A DNA stretch of 64,000 bases, from the NCBI GenBank assembly GCA_016223165.1, contig JACRPO010000012.1, positions 186,001 through 250,000 on the forward strand, read 5' to 3'. Positions 18,788-27,511 of this stretch are shown one piece after another. Under the pieces are notes generated by a model. It was not told where the DNA came from and did not search any database. It saw nothing but the letters and a program-made list of their open reading frames with translations. A program made the position numbers and the translations under genes. The DNA comes from Burkholderiales bacterium. Its GTDB lineage: Bacteria > Pseudomonadota > Gammaproteobacteria > Burkholderiales > Burkholderiaceae_C. Every line of letters starts with the position of its first letter. The stretch's first letter is position 1.

Positions 18788-19521
18788 GCGGGCCGTCGCA
18801 AGCCGCGAACGCGCCGCCGCTGCTCGCAGCGCGCGGCCTGGCGGCCGGCTACGGCGGGCGGCCGGTGCTCGACGGCATCGACCTCGAGCTGCGGCCGAAC
18901 GAGGTGCTGTGCCTGATCGGCCACAACGGCGCCGGCAAGACGACGCTGCTGAAGGCGTTGTTCGGCCTCGTGCCGCTGGCGCGCGGCGACGTCCTGCTCG
19001 ACGGCCGGGTGCTGGCGCGGCCGGCACCGGCGGCGCTGGCCGCGGCCGGCATCGCCTACGTGCCCGAAGGCCGCGGCATCTTCCCCGGCCTCACCGTGGA
19101 CGAGACGCTGCGCCTCGCGCTGTGGGCCGCCGCCGTGCCGGTGGCCGAGCGCCCTGCCCGGCTCGGCTGGGTGCACGACGTGCTGCCGCGGCTGCGCGAG
19201 TTCGGCGCACGGCGCGCGGGCACGCTGTCGGGCGGCGAACAGCAGATGGTGTCGATCGGCCGCGCGCTGCTCGGGCGGCCGCGCTGCCTGCTGATGGACG
19301 AGCCGTCGATCGGCCTGGCGCCCAAGCTGTTCCAGGACCTGCTGCGGCCGATCCGCGCGCTGCAGCAGGCCACCGGCATGTCGGTGCTGCTGGTCGAGCA
19401 GAACGTGCGCGAGGCGTTGAAGATCTCCGACCGCGTGCTGGCGATGAAGTCCGGCGCGATCATCCGCGAAGCGACACCGGCCGATCTGGCCGACAACGCG
19501 CGCCTGATGGAGTTGTATTGA
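18784..19521 (+). CDS. livF: Branched-chain ABC transporter ATPase LivF (liv system 1)
   Basis: A 245-residue ABC ATPase with Walker A GHNGAGKTT (47-55), the canonical signature LSGGEQQMVSIGRALLG and Walker B LLMDEPSIGLAP. A short extra N-terminal stretch (MSGPSQAANAPP) precedes the domain. Its TGA stop shares one base with the ATG of the acyl-CoA ligase, so ligase translation is coupled to the transporter. Confidence 0.9.
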
Positions 19522-21125
19522 TGAGCGACCCGGCGGAACTGAATTCGCTGCTCGAGCGCCATATGGCGGAGCGCCCTCAGGCCACCGCGCTGGTCGACGG
19601 CGAACGGCGCTGGAGCTTCGCCGACTTTGACGGCCTCTGCGCCCGCACCGCCGCGTGGCTGGCCGAGCAGGGCATCGGCCCGGGTGATCGCGTCGCGGTG
19701 TGGCTGGTGAACCGCGTCGAGTGGCTGGCGCTGCTGTTCGCGCTCGCCCGCCGCGGCGCGGCGATGATGTCGGTCAACACGCGCTTCCGCGAGGCCGAGC
19801 TCGCGCATGTGCTCGAGCGTTCGCAGGCGCGCCTGCTCGTGATCCAGCGCCGCTTCCGGCGCATCGACTTCGACACCATCCTCGACGCGATTGACGGCGC
19901 GCGCTTCACGCGGCTCGAACGCGTGGCGGTGCTGGACGCGGGCGCGGCGCGGCCGTCGCACGTGCTCGGCAAGCCCGCGGTGGCCTTCGACGCCGACGCG
20001 CTGCCGGCCGCCGACGACCAGGCGGCGCACCTCGCTTCGCCCGAGGCGCCGCTGATCTTCTTCACGACCTCGGGCACGACCTCGGGCCCCAAGCTCGTCG
20101 TGCACGTGCAACGCAACCTGGCGCTGCACGCGCGCAACGTGGCGCGCGCGCTCGGCTTCGAGGGTGCGGGCCACGGCACGCTCGGCGCGGTGCCGTTCTG
20201 CGGCACCTTCGGCCTGACCGCCGCGCTCGCCAGCCTCGCAGCCGGCGTGCCGGTGGTGCCGATGCAGGCGTTCGACGCCGGCGACGCGGCGGCGCTGGTG
20301 CGGCGCCATGCGCTGACCCACATGTTCGGCACCGACGACATGCTGCGCCACATGCTCGAGCTCGACGAGGCGGCCGCCGCGATGCCCACGCTGAAGCTGG
20401 CCGGCTTCGTGCTCAACGAGGACCTGGCGCAGCGCGCGCTGGCGCGCGGCTGGCCGGTGGCCGGCCTGTATGGGTCGAGCGAGGTGCAGGCGCTGTTCTC
20501 CCTGCAGCCGCCGCAGTTGCCGCTGGCCGAACGGCTGCTCGGCGGCGGCCTGCCCTGCGGCGCGCAGGCCGAGGTGCGCGCGCGCGACGTGGAGTCGGGC
20601 GAGCTGCTGCCACCGGGCGCGACCGGCGAGCTCGAGATCCGCTCGCCCACGCGCTTCGTCGGCTACCTGGACAACCCGGAGGCCACCGCGAAGGTGATCC
20701 GGCCCGACGGCTTCTTCCGCACCGGCGACATCGGCCGCGTGCGCGGCGACGGCAGCTTCGTGTTCGAGACGCGCACCGGCGACGCCATCCGCCTCGGCGG
20801 CTTCCTCGTCAGCCCGGTGGAGATCGAGGCGGTGATCCGCCAGCTGCCCGGCGTCGCCGAGGTGCAGATCGTCGGCGTGGAGCTGCAGGGGCAGCGCCGC
20901 GCCGCGGCCTTCGTCGTGCGCCGAGGCGGCGGCGATGCCGCGCCCACCGAAGCCGCCGTGATCGAGTGGGTGAAGGCGCGCATGGCGGCCTTCAAGGTAC
21001 CGGCGCGCGTCTGGTTCGTCGAGTCGTATCCGGTGACGCACAGCGCCAACGGCGACAAGATCCAGCGCGGCAAGCTGCGCGAGATGGCCATCGAGCGACT
21101 GGCCGCCGAAGGCGGTGCCGCGTGA
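19521..21125 (+). CDS. AMP-dependent acyl/aryl-CoA ligase
   Basis: A 534-residue ANL-family ligase with an intact active site: P-loop TTSGTTSGPK (about 182-191), YGSSEVQA, the FFRTGDIG hinge region and the C-terminal catalytic Lys in NGDKIQRGKL. It would convert a carboxylic acid, ATP and CoA to acyl-CoA, AMP and PPi. Its coupling to livF suggests that it traps the acid imported by liv system 1. Substrate class (aliphatic, alicyclic or aromatic) cannot be read from the motifs. Confidence 0.87.
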   Translation: MSDPAELNSLLERHMAERPQATALVDGERRWSFADFDGLCARTAAWLAEQGIGPGDRVAVWLVNRVEWLALLFALARRGAAMMSVNTRFREAELAHVLERSQARLLVIQRRFRRIDFDTILDAIDGARFTRLERVAVLDAGAARPSHVLGKPAVAFDADALPAADDQAAHLASPEAPLIFFTTSGTTSGPKLVVHVQRNLALHARNVARALGFEGAGHGTLGAVPFCGTFGLTAALASLAAGVPVVPMQAFDAGDAAALVRRHALTHMFGTDDMLRHMLELDEAAAAMPTLKLAGFVLNEDLAQRALARGWPVAGLYGSSEVQALFSLQPPQLPLAERLLGGGLPCGAQAEVRARDVESGELLPPGATGELEIRSPTRFVGYLDNPEATAKVIRPDGFFRTGDIGRVRGDGSFVFETRTGDAIRLGGFLVSPVEIEAVIRQLPGVAEVQIVGVELQGQRRAAAFVVRRGGGDAAPTEAAVIEWVKARMAAFKVPARVWFVESYPVTHSANGDKIQRGKLREMAIERLAAEGGAA

Positions 21126-21946
21126 GAACCGGAGCCGGAGCCGATGCCGATACGGATGCCGGAGCCGAGGCGACAGGCGCGCCGCCATCGCTGGCGATCG
21201 ACGAGGTCGACGGCGGCGGCGCCATCGCCACCATCACGCTGCGCCGCCCGCGGGTGGCCAACCGGCTCGACCCGGCCGACCTCGCCGCGATCGTGGCGCA
21301 TGTCGCGCAGGCCGATGCCGACCCGCGCGTGCGCGTGCTGTGCCTCGCTGGGCAGGGGCGCCACTTCTGCGGCGGCTTCCACATCGGAGCGATCGACCCC
21401 GCGGCCGACGGCGCGCCCGGCGCGCGGCCGAGCGACCGCTTCGAGGCGATGGCCGACGCGATGGAGAACGCGCGTGCCGTCACCGTGGCCGCGCTGCAGG
21501 GCGGCGTGTACGGCGGCGCGGTCGATCTCGCGCTGGCGTGCGACTTCCGCATCGGCACGCCGGCCGTCGAGGCGATGGTGCCGCCGGCGCGGCTCGGGCT
21601 GCACTACCACCGCGGCGGCCTCGAGCGCTTCGTCTCGCGGCTCGGCCTGGCGGCAGCCAAGCGGCTGCTGCTCGGCGTGGAGACGCTCGACGCCGCCGCG
21701 CTGCTGCAGGTGGGCGGGCTGGACCGCAGCGTCGCGCCCGAGGCGCTGGCCGCCGAGGTCGATGCCTATGCGCGCCACCTGGCTGGCCTCGCGCCGCTGG
21801 CGCTGCTGCCGATGAAGCGACACCTCAACGCGATCGCGCGCGGCCGGCTCGATGCCGCGGCGATCGCCGCCGACATCGCGCGCGCCTGGGCCAGCGAAGA
21901 CCTGCGCGAAGGCAGCCGCGCCTGGGCGGAGTTCCCGCCGACGTGA
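21122..21946 (+). CDS. Enoyl-CoA hydratase/isomerase family protein
   Basis: A 274-residue crotonase-fold protein starting at GTG 21122, which overlaps the ligase stop by 4 bases. The first 20 residues are a low-complexity Ala/Gly/Asp stretch encoded by repeated GGAGCC/GATGCC units; the fold starts at LAIDEVDGGGAIATITL. The oxyanion-hole regions HFCGGFHIG and GGVYGGAVDLALACDFRIG are present. The classical glutamates are not evident (PPARLGLHYHRGG), so the exact reaction is open. Confidence 0.8.
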   Translation: MRTGAGADADTDAGAEATGAPPSLAIDEVDGGGAIATITLRRPRVANRLDPADLAAIVAHVAQADADPRVRVLCLAGQGRHFCGGFHIGAIDPAADGAPGARPSDRFEAMADAMENARAVTVAALQGGVYGGAVDLALACDFRIGTPAVEAMVPPARLGLHYHRGGLERFVSRLGLAAAKRLLLGVETLDAAALLQVGGLDRSVAPEALAAEVDAYARHLAGLAPLALLPMKRHLNAIARGRLDAAAIAADIARAWASEDLREGSRAWAEFPPT

Positions 21947-22025
21947 CGCGGATCGATGCGTCGAGTCACCGCGACAATGGCGCCCGCGCCGCACGCCGGC
22001 CCGGACAACCTGCCCCGGAGATCCG

Positions 22026-23252
22026 ATGACACCGAGTCCTCCCGTCCACCCCGGCGCGCTCTCCGGCCTGCGGGTCGTCGACCTGACGCACGTGCTCGCC
22101 GGCCCGCTGGCCACGCAGATGTTCGGCGACCACGGCGCGGATGTCGTGAAGGTCGAGCCGCCCGGCGGCGAGGTCAGCCGCAAGATGGGCCCGTCGACGA
22201 ACGAGCACGGCTTCTCGTCGCACTACTTCAGCGTCAACCGCAACAAGCGCACGGTCGCGCTCGACCTGTCGCGCCCGGAAGGGGTCGACGTGCTGATGCG
22301 GCTGCTGGCCGATGCCGACGTCCTGATCGAGAACTTCAAGCCCGGCACGATGCGCGGCTTCGGCCTCGACTACGAGACGGTGCTCGCGCCGCGCTTTCCG
22401 CGCCTCATCGTCGCGCACATCAGCGGCTTCGGTGCAGACGGGCCGCTCGGCGGCCTGATCGGCATGGACCCGACGGCCCAGGCGATGTGCGGCTTGATGA
22501 GCTGGCAGGGCGAGCCGCAGGGTGCGCCGATGCGCGCCGGCGCCTCCATCGTGGACATGCTGGCCGGCTTCTACACCGCCTCGGCGATCCTCATGGCGTT
22601 GCACGAACGCCATGCCTCCGGGCGCGGCCAGGAGATCGAGGTGACGCTGTTCGACTCGGCGTTCACGCTGACGCACCCGTTCACGGCCGACTGGTTCATG
22701 TCCGGCCGCGAGCCGGCACGCATCGGCAACCGCCACCCGAGCGGCGCGCCGTACAACGTCTACCGCTGCCGCGACGGCCACCTGCTGCTGGCCTGTGCCA
22801 ACGACAAGCAATTCCGCGCGCTGTGCGAGGTGCTCGGGCGCCCGGAGCTGGCCAGCGACCCGCGCTTCGTGGACGTGCGCCAGCGCTTTCGCAACGAAGA
22901 TGCGATCGACGCCGAGGTGAATGCGCTGTGCGCGACACGCGACAAGAACGACATGGCCATGACGCTGCTCGCGGCCGGCGTCCCGGCCGGCCCGGTGCTC
23001 ACCATGGGCGAAGCGCTGCGGCATCCGCAGGTCGCCGCGCAGCGCCTCGTCGTCGAAGACGCATCGATCGGCTTTCGCACCATCGGCTCGCCGATCCGGA
23101 TGAGCCGCACGCCCCCGGCGCTGCACCAGCGCCCGGCGCGCATCGGCGAGCACAGCCGCGAGGTGCTGCGCGAAGCCGGCTTGGCCGACGCCGAAATCGA
23201 TGCGCTGATGGCGGGCCGGGTTCTGTTCGGCGAACCGGGCGCGGCTTCCTAG
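22026..23252 (+). CDS. CaiB/BaiF family CoA-transferase (class III)
   Basis: A 408-residue formyl-CoA-transferase-like enzyme. N-terminal GLRVVDLTHVLAGPLATQMFGDHGADVVKVE and the catalytic Asp177 in ASIVDMLAG are characteristic. Class III transferases move CoA between acids, or racemise in the related branch, which would activate a substrate at no ATP cost. CCCGGAG just before ATG 22026 supports the start; a longer frame upstream is unlikely. It is the last gene of the rightward array that began at 4450. Confidence 0.9.
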   Translation: MTPSPPVHPGALSGLRVVDLTHVLAGPLATQMFGDHGADVVKVEPPGGEVSRKMGPSTNEHGFSSHYFSVNRNKRTVALDLSRPEGVDVLMRLLADADVLIENFKPGTMRGFGLDYETVLAPRFPRLIVAHISGFGADGPLGGLIGMDPTAQAMCGLMSWQGEPQGAPMRAGASIVDMLAGFYTASAILMALHERHASGRGQEIEVTLFDSAFTLTHPFTADWFMSGREPARIGNRHPSGAPYNVYRCRDGHLLLACANDKQFRALCEVLGRPELASDPRFVDVRQRFRNEDAIDAEVNALCATRDKNDMAMTLLAAGVPAGPVLTMGEALRHPQVAAQRLVVEDASIGFRTIGSPIRMSRTPPALHQRPARIGEHSREVLREAGLADAEIDALMAGRVLFGEPGAAS

Positions 23253-23279
23253 CCACGCTGGCCGGCGGTTCGTGTGGCT
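23251..23279. terminator. Possible bidirectional terminator hairpin
   Basis: AGCCAC (23251-23256) can pair with GTGGCT (23274-23279) around a GC-rich loop. It lies in the 31-base gap between the convergent CoA-transferase gene and the crotonase gene on the other strand. There is no U-tract, so this is only a suggestive call. Confidence 0.3.
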
Positions 23280-23283
23280 GGTC

Positions 23284-24072
23284 TCAGCGGACCAGGAACT
23301 GCGGCGGCCGGCGCTCGGCCATCGCCTTCACGCCCTCCTTGAAATCCTCGGTCTTGAAGTGGGCGTTCTGCTCGATGCTCTCGTGCGCGACCGCCAGTCG
23401 AAACTGCTCCACGAAGCCGGCCCGCAGCGTGGCGCGTGTGGACTGCACGGCGATCGGCGACGAGGTGGCGATCTCTGCGGCCAGCTGAATCGCCCGCGTG
23501 CGCACCTGGTCCTGCGGCGCCAGTTCGTCGGCCAGGCCGATGCGCAGCGCCTCCTCGCCGCCGATGCGCCGCCCGGTGTAGAGCAGCAACCCCGCCTGCT
23601 GCTGGCCGACCAGCCGCGGCAGCGTGCAGGACAGCCCGAACCCGGGGTGGAAGCCAAGCCGGTTGAAGTTGACCGAGAACCGTGCCTCGGCGCAGGTGAC
23701 GCGGAAATCCGCCACCAGAGCCAAGCCCATGCCGCCGCCGATGGCCGGGCCGTGCACCGCGGCAACCACCGGCTTGGCGCACGAGACCAGGCGGATTGCT
23801 TCGAAGTACAGCGGGTTCACCGCGCGCGGGCTCTTCTGCGGCGGGGTCGCGTCGCGGTTGGCGAAGTTGGCGCCGGCGCAGAACGCGCTGCCCTGCGCGC
23901 ACAGCACGATGGCGCGGCATCTCGCGTCGGCGTCGAGACTCTCGAACGCGTCAGCGATGCCCTGAATCATCGGGATGTCGAAGTAGTTGTGCGGCGGGCG
24001 GCGGATCTCGACGAGCGCCACGTGGCCGTCGAAGTCGACGCCGACCACCGGCGTGTCATCGGTTTGACTCAT
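23284..24072 (-). CDS. Enoyl-CoA hydratase/isomerase family protein
   Basis: A 262-residue crotonase. The N-terminus DTPVVGVDFDGHVALVEIRRPP, the oxyanion segment FCAGANFAN and GPAIGGGMGLALVADFRV are clear. AGGAA a few bases before ATG 24072 supports this start rather than the longer frame from 24111. It is the second gene of a leftward pair, after the Bug receptor at 24128-25111. Confidence 0.85.
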   Translation of the reverse strand: MSQTDDTPVVGVDFDGHVALVEIRRPPHNYFDIPMIQGIADAFESLDADARCRAIVLCAQGSAFCAGANFANRDATPPQKSPRAVNPLYFEAIRLVSCAKPVVAAVHGPAIGGGMGLALVADFRVTCAEARFSVNFNRLGFHPGFGLSCTLPRLVGQQQAGLLLYTGRRIGGEEALRIGLADELAPQDQVRTRAIQLAAEIATSSPIAVQSTRATLRAGFVEQFRLAVAHESIEQNAHFKTEDFKEGVKAMAERRPPQFLVR

Positions 24073-24127
24073 GTCGGATGTTCCTGTCGGTAAAGAGGCA
24101 CGGCGCGGCAACGAGCCCCGCCGTCAG

Positions 24128-25111
24128 TCAGTCGAGTTGAATGCGGTTCTTCTTGATGATCGCGCCCCAGCGCGCGGTCTCGGCTTTCGTGTACTCGGCC
24201 AGCTCCGCCGGCGTGCCGCCGCGCAGCACCGCGCCTTGCGCCAGCAGCTGCGCCCGCTGCGCCGGGTCATCGATGAACTTGCGCAGCTCCGCGTTGAGCT
24301 TGGCGATCGCCGGCGCCGGCGTTCCGGCCGGGGCGAGCAGTTGGTACCACGTCATTGCCTCGTAGCCTGGGTAGGTCTCGGCGATGGCGGGCGCGTCGGG
24401 CAGGCTCGGGATGCGCTGCGGCGACGCGACCGCAAGCGCCTTCAGCTTGCCGCTGCGCACGAACGGCTGCGGCTGCTGGAGCCCGTCGAACAGCAGCTGG
24501 ATCTGACCGCCGAGCAAGTCGTTCAGCGCCGGGCCGTTGCCCTTGTAGTGCACGCTCTGCAACGAGATGCCGGCCGCCTCCTCGAGCAGCTTGACCGCGA
24601 GGTGCGGGGTCGTGCCGTTGCCGGGCGTGCCGATGTTCAGCTTGCCGGGATGGGCCTTGCAATAGGCAATCAACTCCTTGAACGTCGCCGCCGGCACCGA
24701 GGGGTGCGCGAACAGCACGTACGGCAGGTCGGCGACGCGGCCGATCGGCGCGAAGTCGCGTTCGGCGTCGTACGGCATCTTGCTGAACAGGAACGGATTG
24801 ATCGTCGGCGCACCCGTGCCGAACACCAGGGTGTAGCCGTCGGGCGGCGACTTGGCGACCGCCGCGAAGCCGATGTTCGTGCTGGCGCCCGGCTTGTTCT
24901 CGACGACCACGGTCTGCCCCAGCGACTCGGTGAAGCGCTGCGCCACCAGGCGCGCCAGCGCATCGGAGAAGCCGCCGGCGGCGTACGGCACGATCAGCTT
25001 CACTGGTTTGTCGGGATAGGTCTGTGCGGTGGCAGCGGCCGCACACACGGTGAGCAACAGCAGGCTGGCGGCACGAAGCATGGAACGAAGCGGCAGAGCC
25101 AAGCGCTGCAT
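24128..25111 (-). CDS. Bug/TTT-family periplasmic solute receptor
   Basis: A 327-residue Bug protein. The signal peptide (MQRLALPLRSMLRAASLLLL, cut near AAATAQT) is followed by YPDKPVKLIVPYAAGGFSDAL and the usual PPDGYTLVFG and VHYKGNGPAL segments. It is the first gene of a leftward pair with a crotonase, and an orphan with no membrane partner nearby. It is divergent from the crotonase at 25218. Confidence 0.88.
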   Translation of the reverse strand: MQRLALPLRSMLRAASLLLLTVCAAAATAQTYPDKPVKLIVPYAAGGFSDALARLVAQRFTESLGQTVVVENKPGASTNIGFAAVAKSPPDGYTLVFGTGAPTINPFLFSKMPYDAERDFAPIGRVADLPYVLFAHPSVPAATFKELIAYCKAHPGKLNIGTPGNGTTPHLAVKLLEEAAGISLQSVHYKGNGPALNDLLGGQIQLLFDGLQQPQPFVRSGKLKALAVASPQRIPSLPDAPAIAETYPGYEAMTWYQLLAPAGTPAPAIAKLNAELRKFIDDPAQRAQLLAQGAVLRGGTPAELAEYTKAETARWGAIIKKNRIQLD

Positions 25112-25217
25112 GGGATGTCCTCAGGTCGGCGGAAGTCGGTGCTGGCAGCATCGTAGCCGACTACATTGGGGCGGTGCGCCGCATCGACGCGCGCTGGACA
25201 ACCTCCGAGGAGCACAC
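25112..25217. promoter_or_regulatory. Divergent promoter region without the shared operator
   Basis: These 106 bases separate the leftward Bug gene and the rightward crotonase gene and must hold start signals for both. I see a good ribosome site (CGAGGAG) before 25218, but no palindrome of the type found at the nine other sites and no convincing -10/-35 pair. Confidence 0.4.
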
Positions 25218-26006
25218 ATGCAGGAAGTCATCGTCGAGAAACGCGACCGCATCGGCCGCATCGTCTTCAACCGGCCCGAGGCCAAGAACGCGCTCACGCC
25301 GCCCATGCTGGACGAGACGATGCGCGCCATCGCCGCGTTCGAGCGCGACGACGACGTGCGCGTGCTGCTGATCACGGGCGCCGGCGGGTCGTTCACCTCG
25401 GGGGGCGATCTGAAGTTCCTGGCCGACATGACGCAGAAGAAGCCGTTCGAGATCCGCGACTCGGTGTACACGTACTTCGCGGGCACCGCGAAGGCCATCA
25501 AGCTGTGCCGCAAGCCGACGGTCGCCGCCGTCGCCGGGCCGGCCGTCGGCGCGGGTTGCGAGTACGCCATCGCCTGCGACTTCCGCATCGCCGGCGAGTC
25601 CGCGGCCTTCTGCGAGACCTGGGTCAACATCGGACTGATGGCGCCGCTGGGCGGCATGTTCCTGTTGCCGCGCCTGATCGGCCTGGGGCGAGCGACCGAC
25701 ATGCTGATGCGCGGCACCACGGTGCGCGGTGCGGAGGCCGAACGCATCGGGCTGGTCCACCGCTGCGTGCCCGATGCGCAGCTCGACGAGGCGGCAACCG
25801 AACTGGCGCACGAACTGGCGGCCGGCCCGCCGCTTGCGCAGGCCGCCATCAAGGAAGGCCTGCGTCGCGGCATGCAATCCAGCCTCGACGCCGAATGGGA
25901 GTTCAACCTCTACGCGCAGGCAATGCTGATCCACTCCGACGATTACGCCGAGGCAATGCTTGCGCGCAAGGACAAGCGCCGGCCGGCCTTCCAGGGAAAG
26001 CGCTGA
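25218..26006 (+). CDS. Enoyl-CoA hydratase/isomerase family protein
   Basis: A 262-residue crotonase starting MQEVIVEKRDRIGRIVFNRPEAKNALTPPM. The CoA-binding segments FTSGGDLKF and GPAVGAGCEYAIACDFRI are intact; NIGLMAPLGGMFLLPRLIG is at the active-site helix. CGAGGAG just upstream of ATG 25218 fixes the start. It stands alone between a divergent promoter and the operator-controlled MmgE/PrpD unit downstream. Confidence 0.87.
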   Translation: MQEVIVEKRDRIGRIVFNRPEAKNALTPPMLDETMRAIAAFERDDDVRVLLITGAGGSFTSGGDLKFLADMTQKKPFEIRDSVYTYFAGTAKAIKLCRKPTVAAVAGPAVGAGCEYAIACDFRIAGESAAFCETWVNIGLMAPLGGMFLLPRLIGLGRATDMLMRGTTVRGAEAERIGLVHRCVPDAQLDEAATELAHELAAGPPLAQAAIKEGLRRGMQSSLDAEWEFNLYAQAMLIHSDDYAEAMLARKDKRRPAFQGKR

Positions 26007-26023
26007 AGCCGCGGCGGCGGCAG

Positions 26024-26049
26024 CCTAACAACCGTTCGGCCGATATACT
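26024..26049 (+). promoter_or_regulatory. Operator-like palindrome, site 3 of 9, with -10 box
   Basis: CCTAACAACCGTTCGG (26024-26039) fits CC-N-AAC-N4-GTT-N-GG. Four bases later comes TATACT (26044-26049), a good sigma-70 -10 box. The stretch GGCCGATATACT is shared exactly, in the same position, with site 6 at 39669-39694. The palindrome covers the -35/spacer region of the MmgE/PrpD promoter, as expected for repression. Confidence 0.7.
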
Positions 26050-26090
26050 GGGGCCACAGGGTTCGCTGAGGCCGGTGAAGGACGACTCGC

Positions 26091-27494
26091 ATGGGCAAGG
26101 ATGACGCGGCGACCATCGCCGAAACGCTCGCCGGCTTCGCCGCCGCGCTGCGGCCGGGCGACATTCCGCCGGCCGTCGCCGAACGGGCACGGCATCTGAT
26201 CCTCGACGCGGTGGGCATCGCGCACGCGTCCACGCACTACGACTTCGCGCACCGCTCGTTGTCGGCCATGCAGGAGCTGTCGGCGGGCGGCGCCGACACG
26301 CCGGTGATCGGCCTGGCCGCGCGGCTCGCGCCGCGCGACGCGATGCTGATGAACGGCATCCTGGTGCACGGGCTCGACTACGACGACACGCACGCCGCGG
26401 GCGTGATCCACGCCACCGCCAGCACCTTCCCCTGCGCGCTCGGCACGGCTGCGCTCGCCGGTGCCGACGGCGAGGCGCTGCTCACGGCCTATGTCGCCGG
26501 CATGGAGGCCGGCGCGCGGTTGGCGTCGGTGGCCAAGGGCGGCTTCCACCAGGTCGGCTTCCATCCGACCGGATTGATCGGCGCGTTCGCCTGTGCGCTG
26601 GTCGCCGGGCGCCTGCTCGGGCTCAACGCGGCGCAGCTCGCCTGCGCACAGGGCATCGCGCTGTCGATGGCCTCGGGCAGCATGGAGTTCCTGCAGGACG
26701 GCGCATGGACCAAGCGCATGCACCCCGGCTGGGCGGCGGGCGCCGGGCTCACGGCCGCGACGATGGCGCGCCACGGCTTCGTCGGCCCCAAACAGGTCTA
26801 CGAAGGCCGCTTCGGCCTGTTCAACAGCCACCTCGGCGCGCTCGCACGCGACGGCGACCTGGCTCTTGCCACCGCCGGCCTGGGCGAGGTGTGGGAGCTG
26901 ACCAAGGTCAACGTCAAGCCGCTGCCGGCCTGCCACTTCACCCACGCCTGTGCCGATGCGGCGGTGCTGCTGCGCGAACGGCACGGCCTGCGAGCCGAGC
27001 AGATCACGAGCGTGCGCGCGCTCGTGCCGGCCGAGGTGGTGAAGACCGTGTGCGAGCCGGTAGCCACGAAGAGGCGCCCGCAGAACAGCTACGACGCGCA
27101 GTTCAGCATCCCCTACATCGTCGCGACGGCGCTGATCCGCGGCCGCTTCGGCCTGGCCGAGCTCGACGAGGCGGCGTTGCGCGACGAGCGCACGCTCGCG
27201 CTCGCAGCCAAGGTCGAATACGAGGTGGATGCGGATTCGCCGTTCCCGAAGTACTACTCGGGCGAGGTGGTCGTCACGCTGGCCGACGGGCGCGAGCTGC
27301 GCCACCGCGAGCATGTCAACCGCGGCGGCGAGGAGCGCCCGATCACGAATGCCGACGTGGTGCGCAAGTACGACGGGAACATGGCGCTTGTCGCCTCGCC
27401 GGCGCGGGCAGCGCGGGTGCGCGAGCGGGTGCTGGCGATCGGACGCGACGTTTCGGCGCTTGACGTGCAGGCCGGCCTTGCCGCGCGCGGCTGA
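26091..27494 (+). CDS. MmgE/PrpD family protein
   Basis: A 467-residue protein of the MmgE/PrpD family, which includes 2-methylcitrate dehydratase and cis-aconitate decarboxylase. The all-helical N-terminal domain contains the signature HGLDYDDTHAAGVIHATA, and the lid domain follows (about 270-390). No prpB or prpC is present nearby, so a role in the propionate cycle is not supported. A dehydratase or decarboxylase step on a pathway acid is more likely. It heads a unit with an acyl-CoA dehydrogenase and an MFS transporter, under operator site 3. Confidence 0.85.
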   Translation: MGKDDAATIAETLAGFAAALRPGDIPPAVAERARHLILDAVGIAHASTHYDFAHRSLSAMQELSAGGADTPVIGLAARLAPRDAMLMNGILVHGLDYDDTHAAGVIHATASTFPCALGTAALAGADGEALLTAYVAGMEAGARLASVAKGGFHQVGFHPTGLIGAFACALVAGRLLGLNAAQLACAQGIALSMASGSMEFLQDGAWTKRMHPGWAAGAGLTAATMARHGFVGPKQVYEGRFGLFNSHLGALARDGDLALATAGLGEVWELTKVNVKPLPACHFTHACADAAVLLRERHGLRAEQITSVRALVPAEVVKTVCEPVATKRRPQNSYDAQFSIPYIVATALIRGRFGLAELDEAALRDERTLALAAKVEYEVDADSPFPKYYSGEVVVTLADGRELRHREHVNRGGEERPITNADVVRKYDGNMALVASPARAARVRERVLAIGRDVSALDVQAGLAARG

Positions 27495-27511
27495 CCCGGA
27501 AAGCTTCTTCG

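Noticed and set aside
26091..27494. Naming the MmgE/PrpD gene prpD
   Set aside because: No prpB, prpC or acnD nearby; the family contains other dehydratases and decarboxylases.
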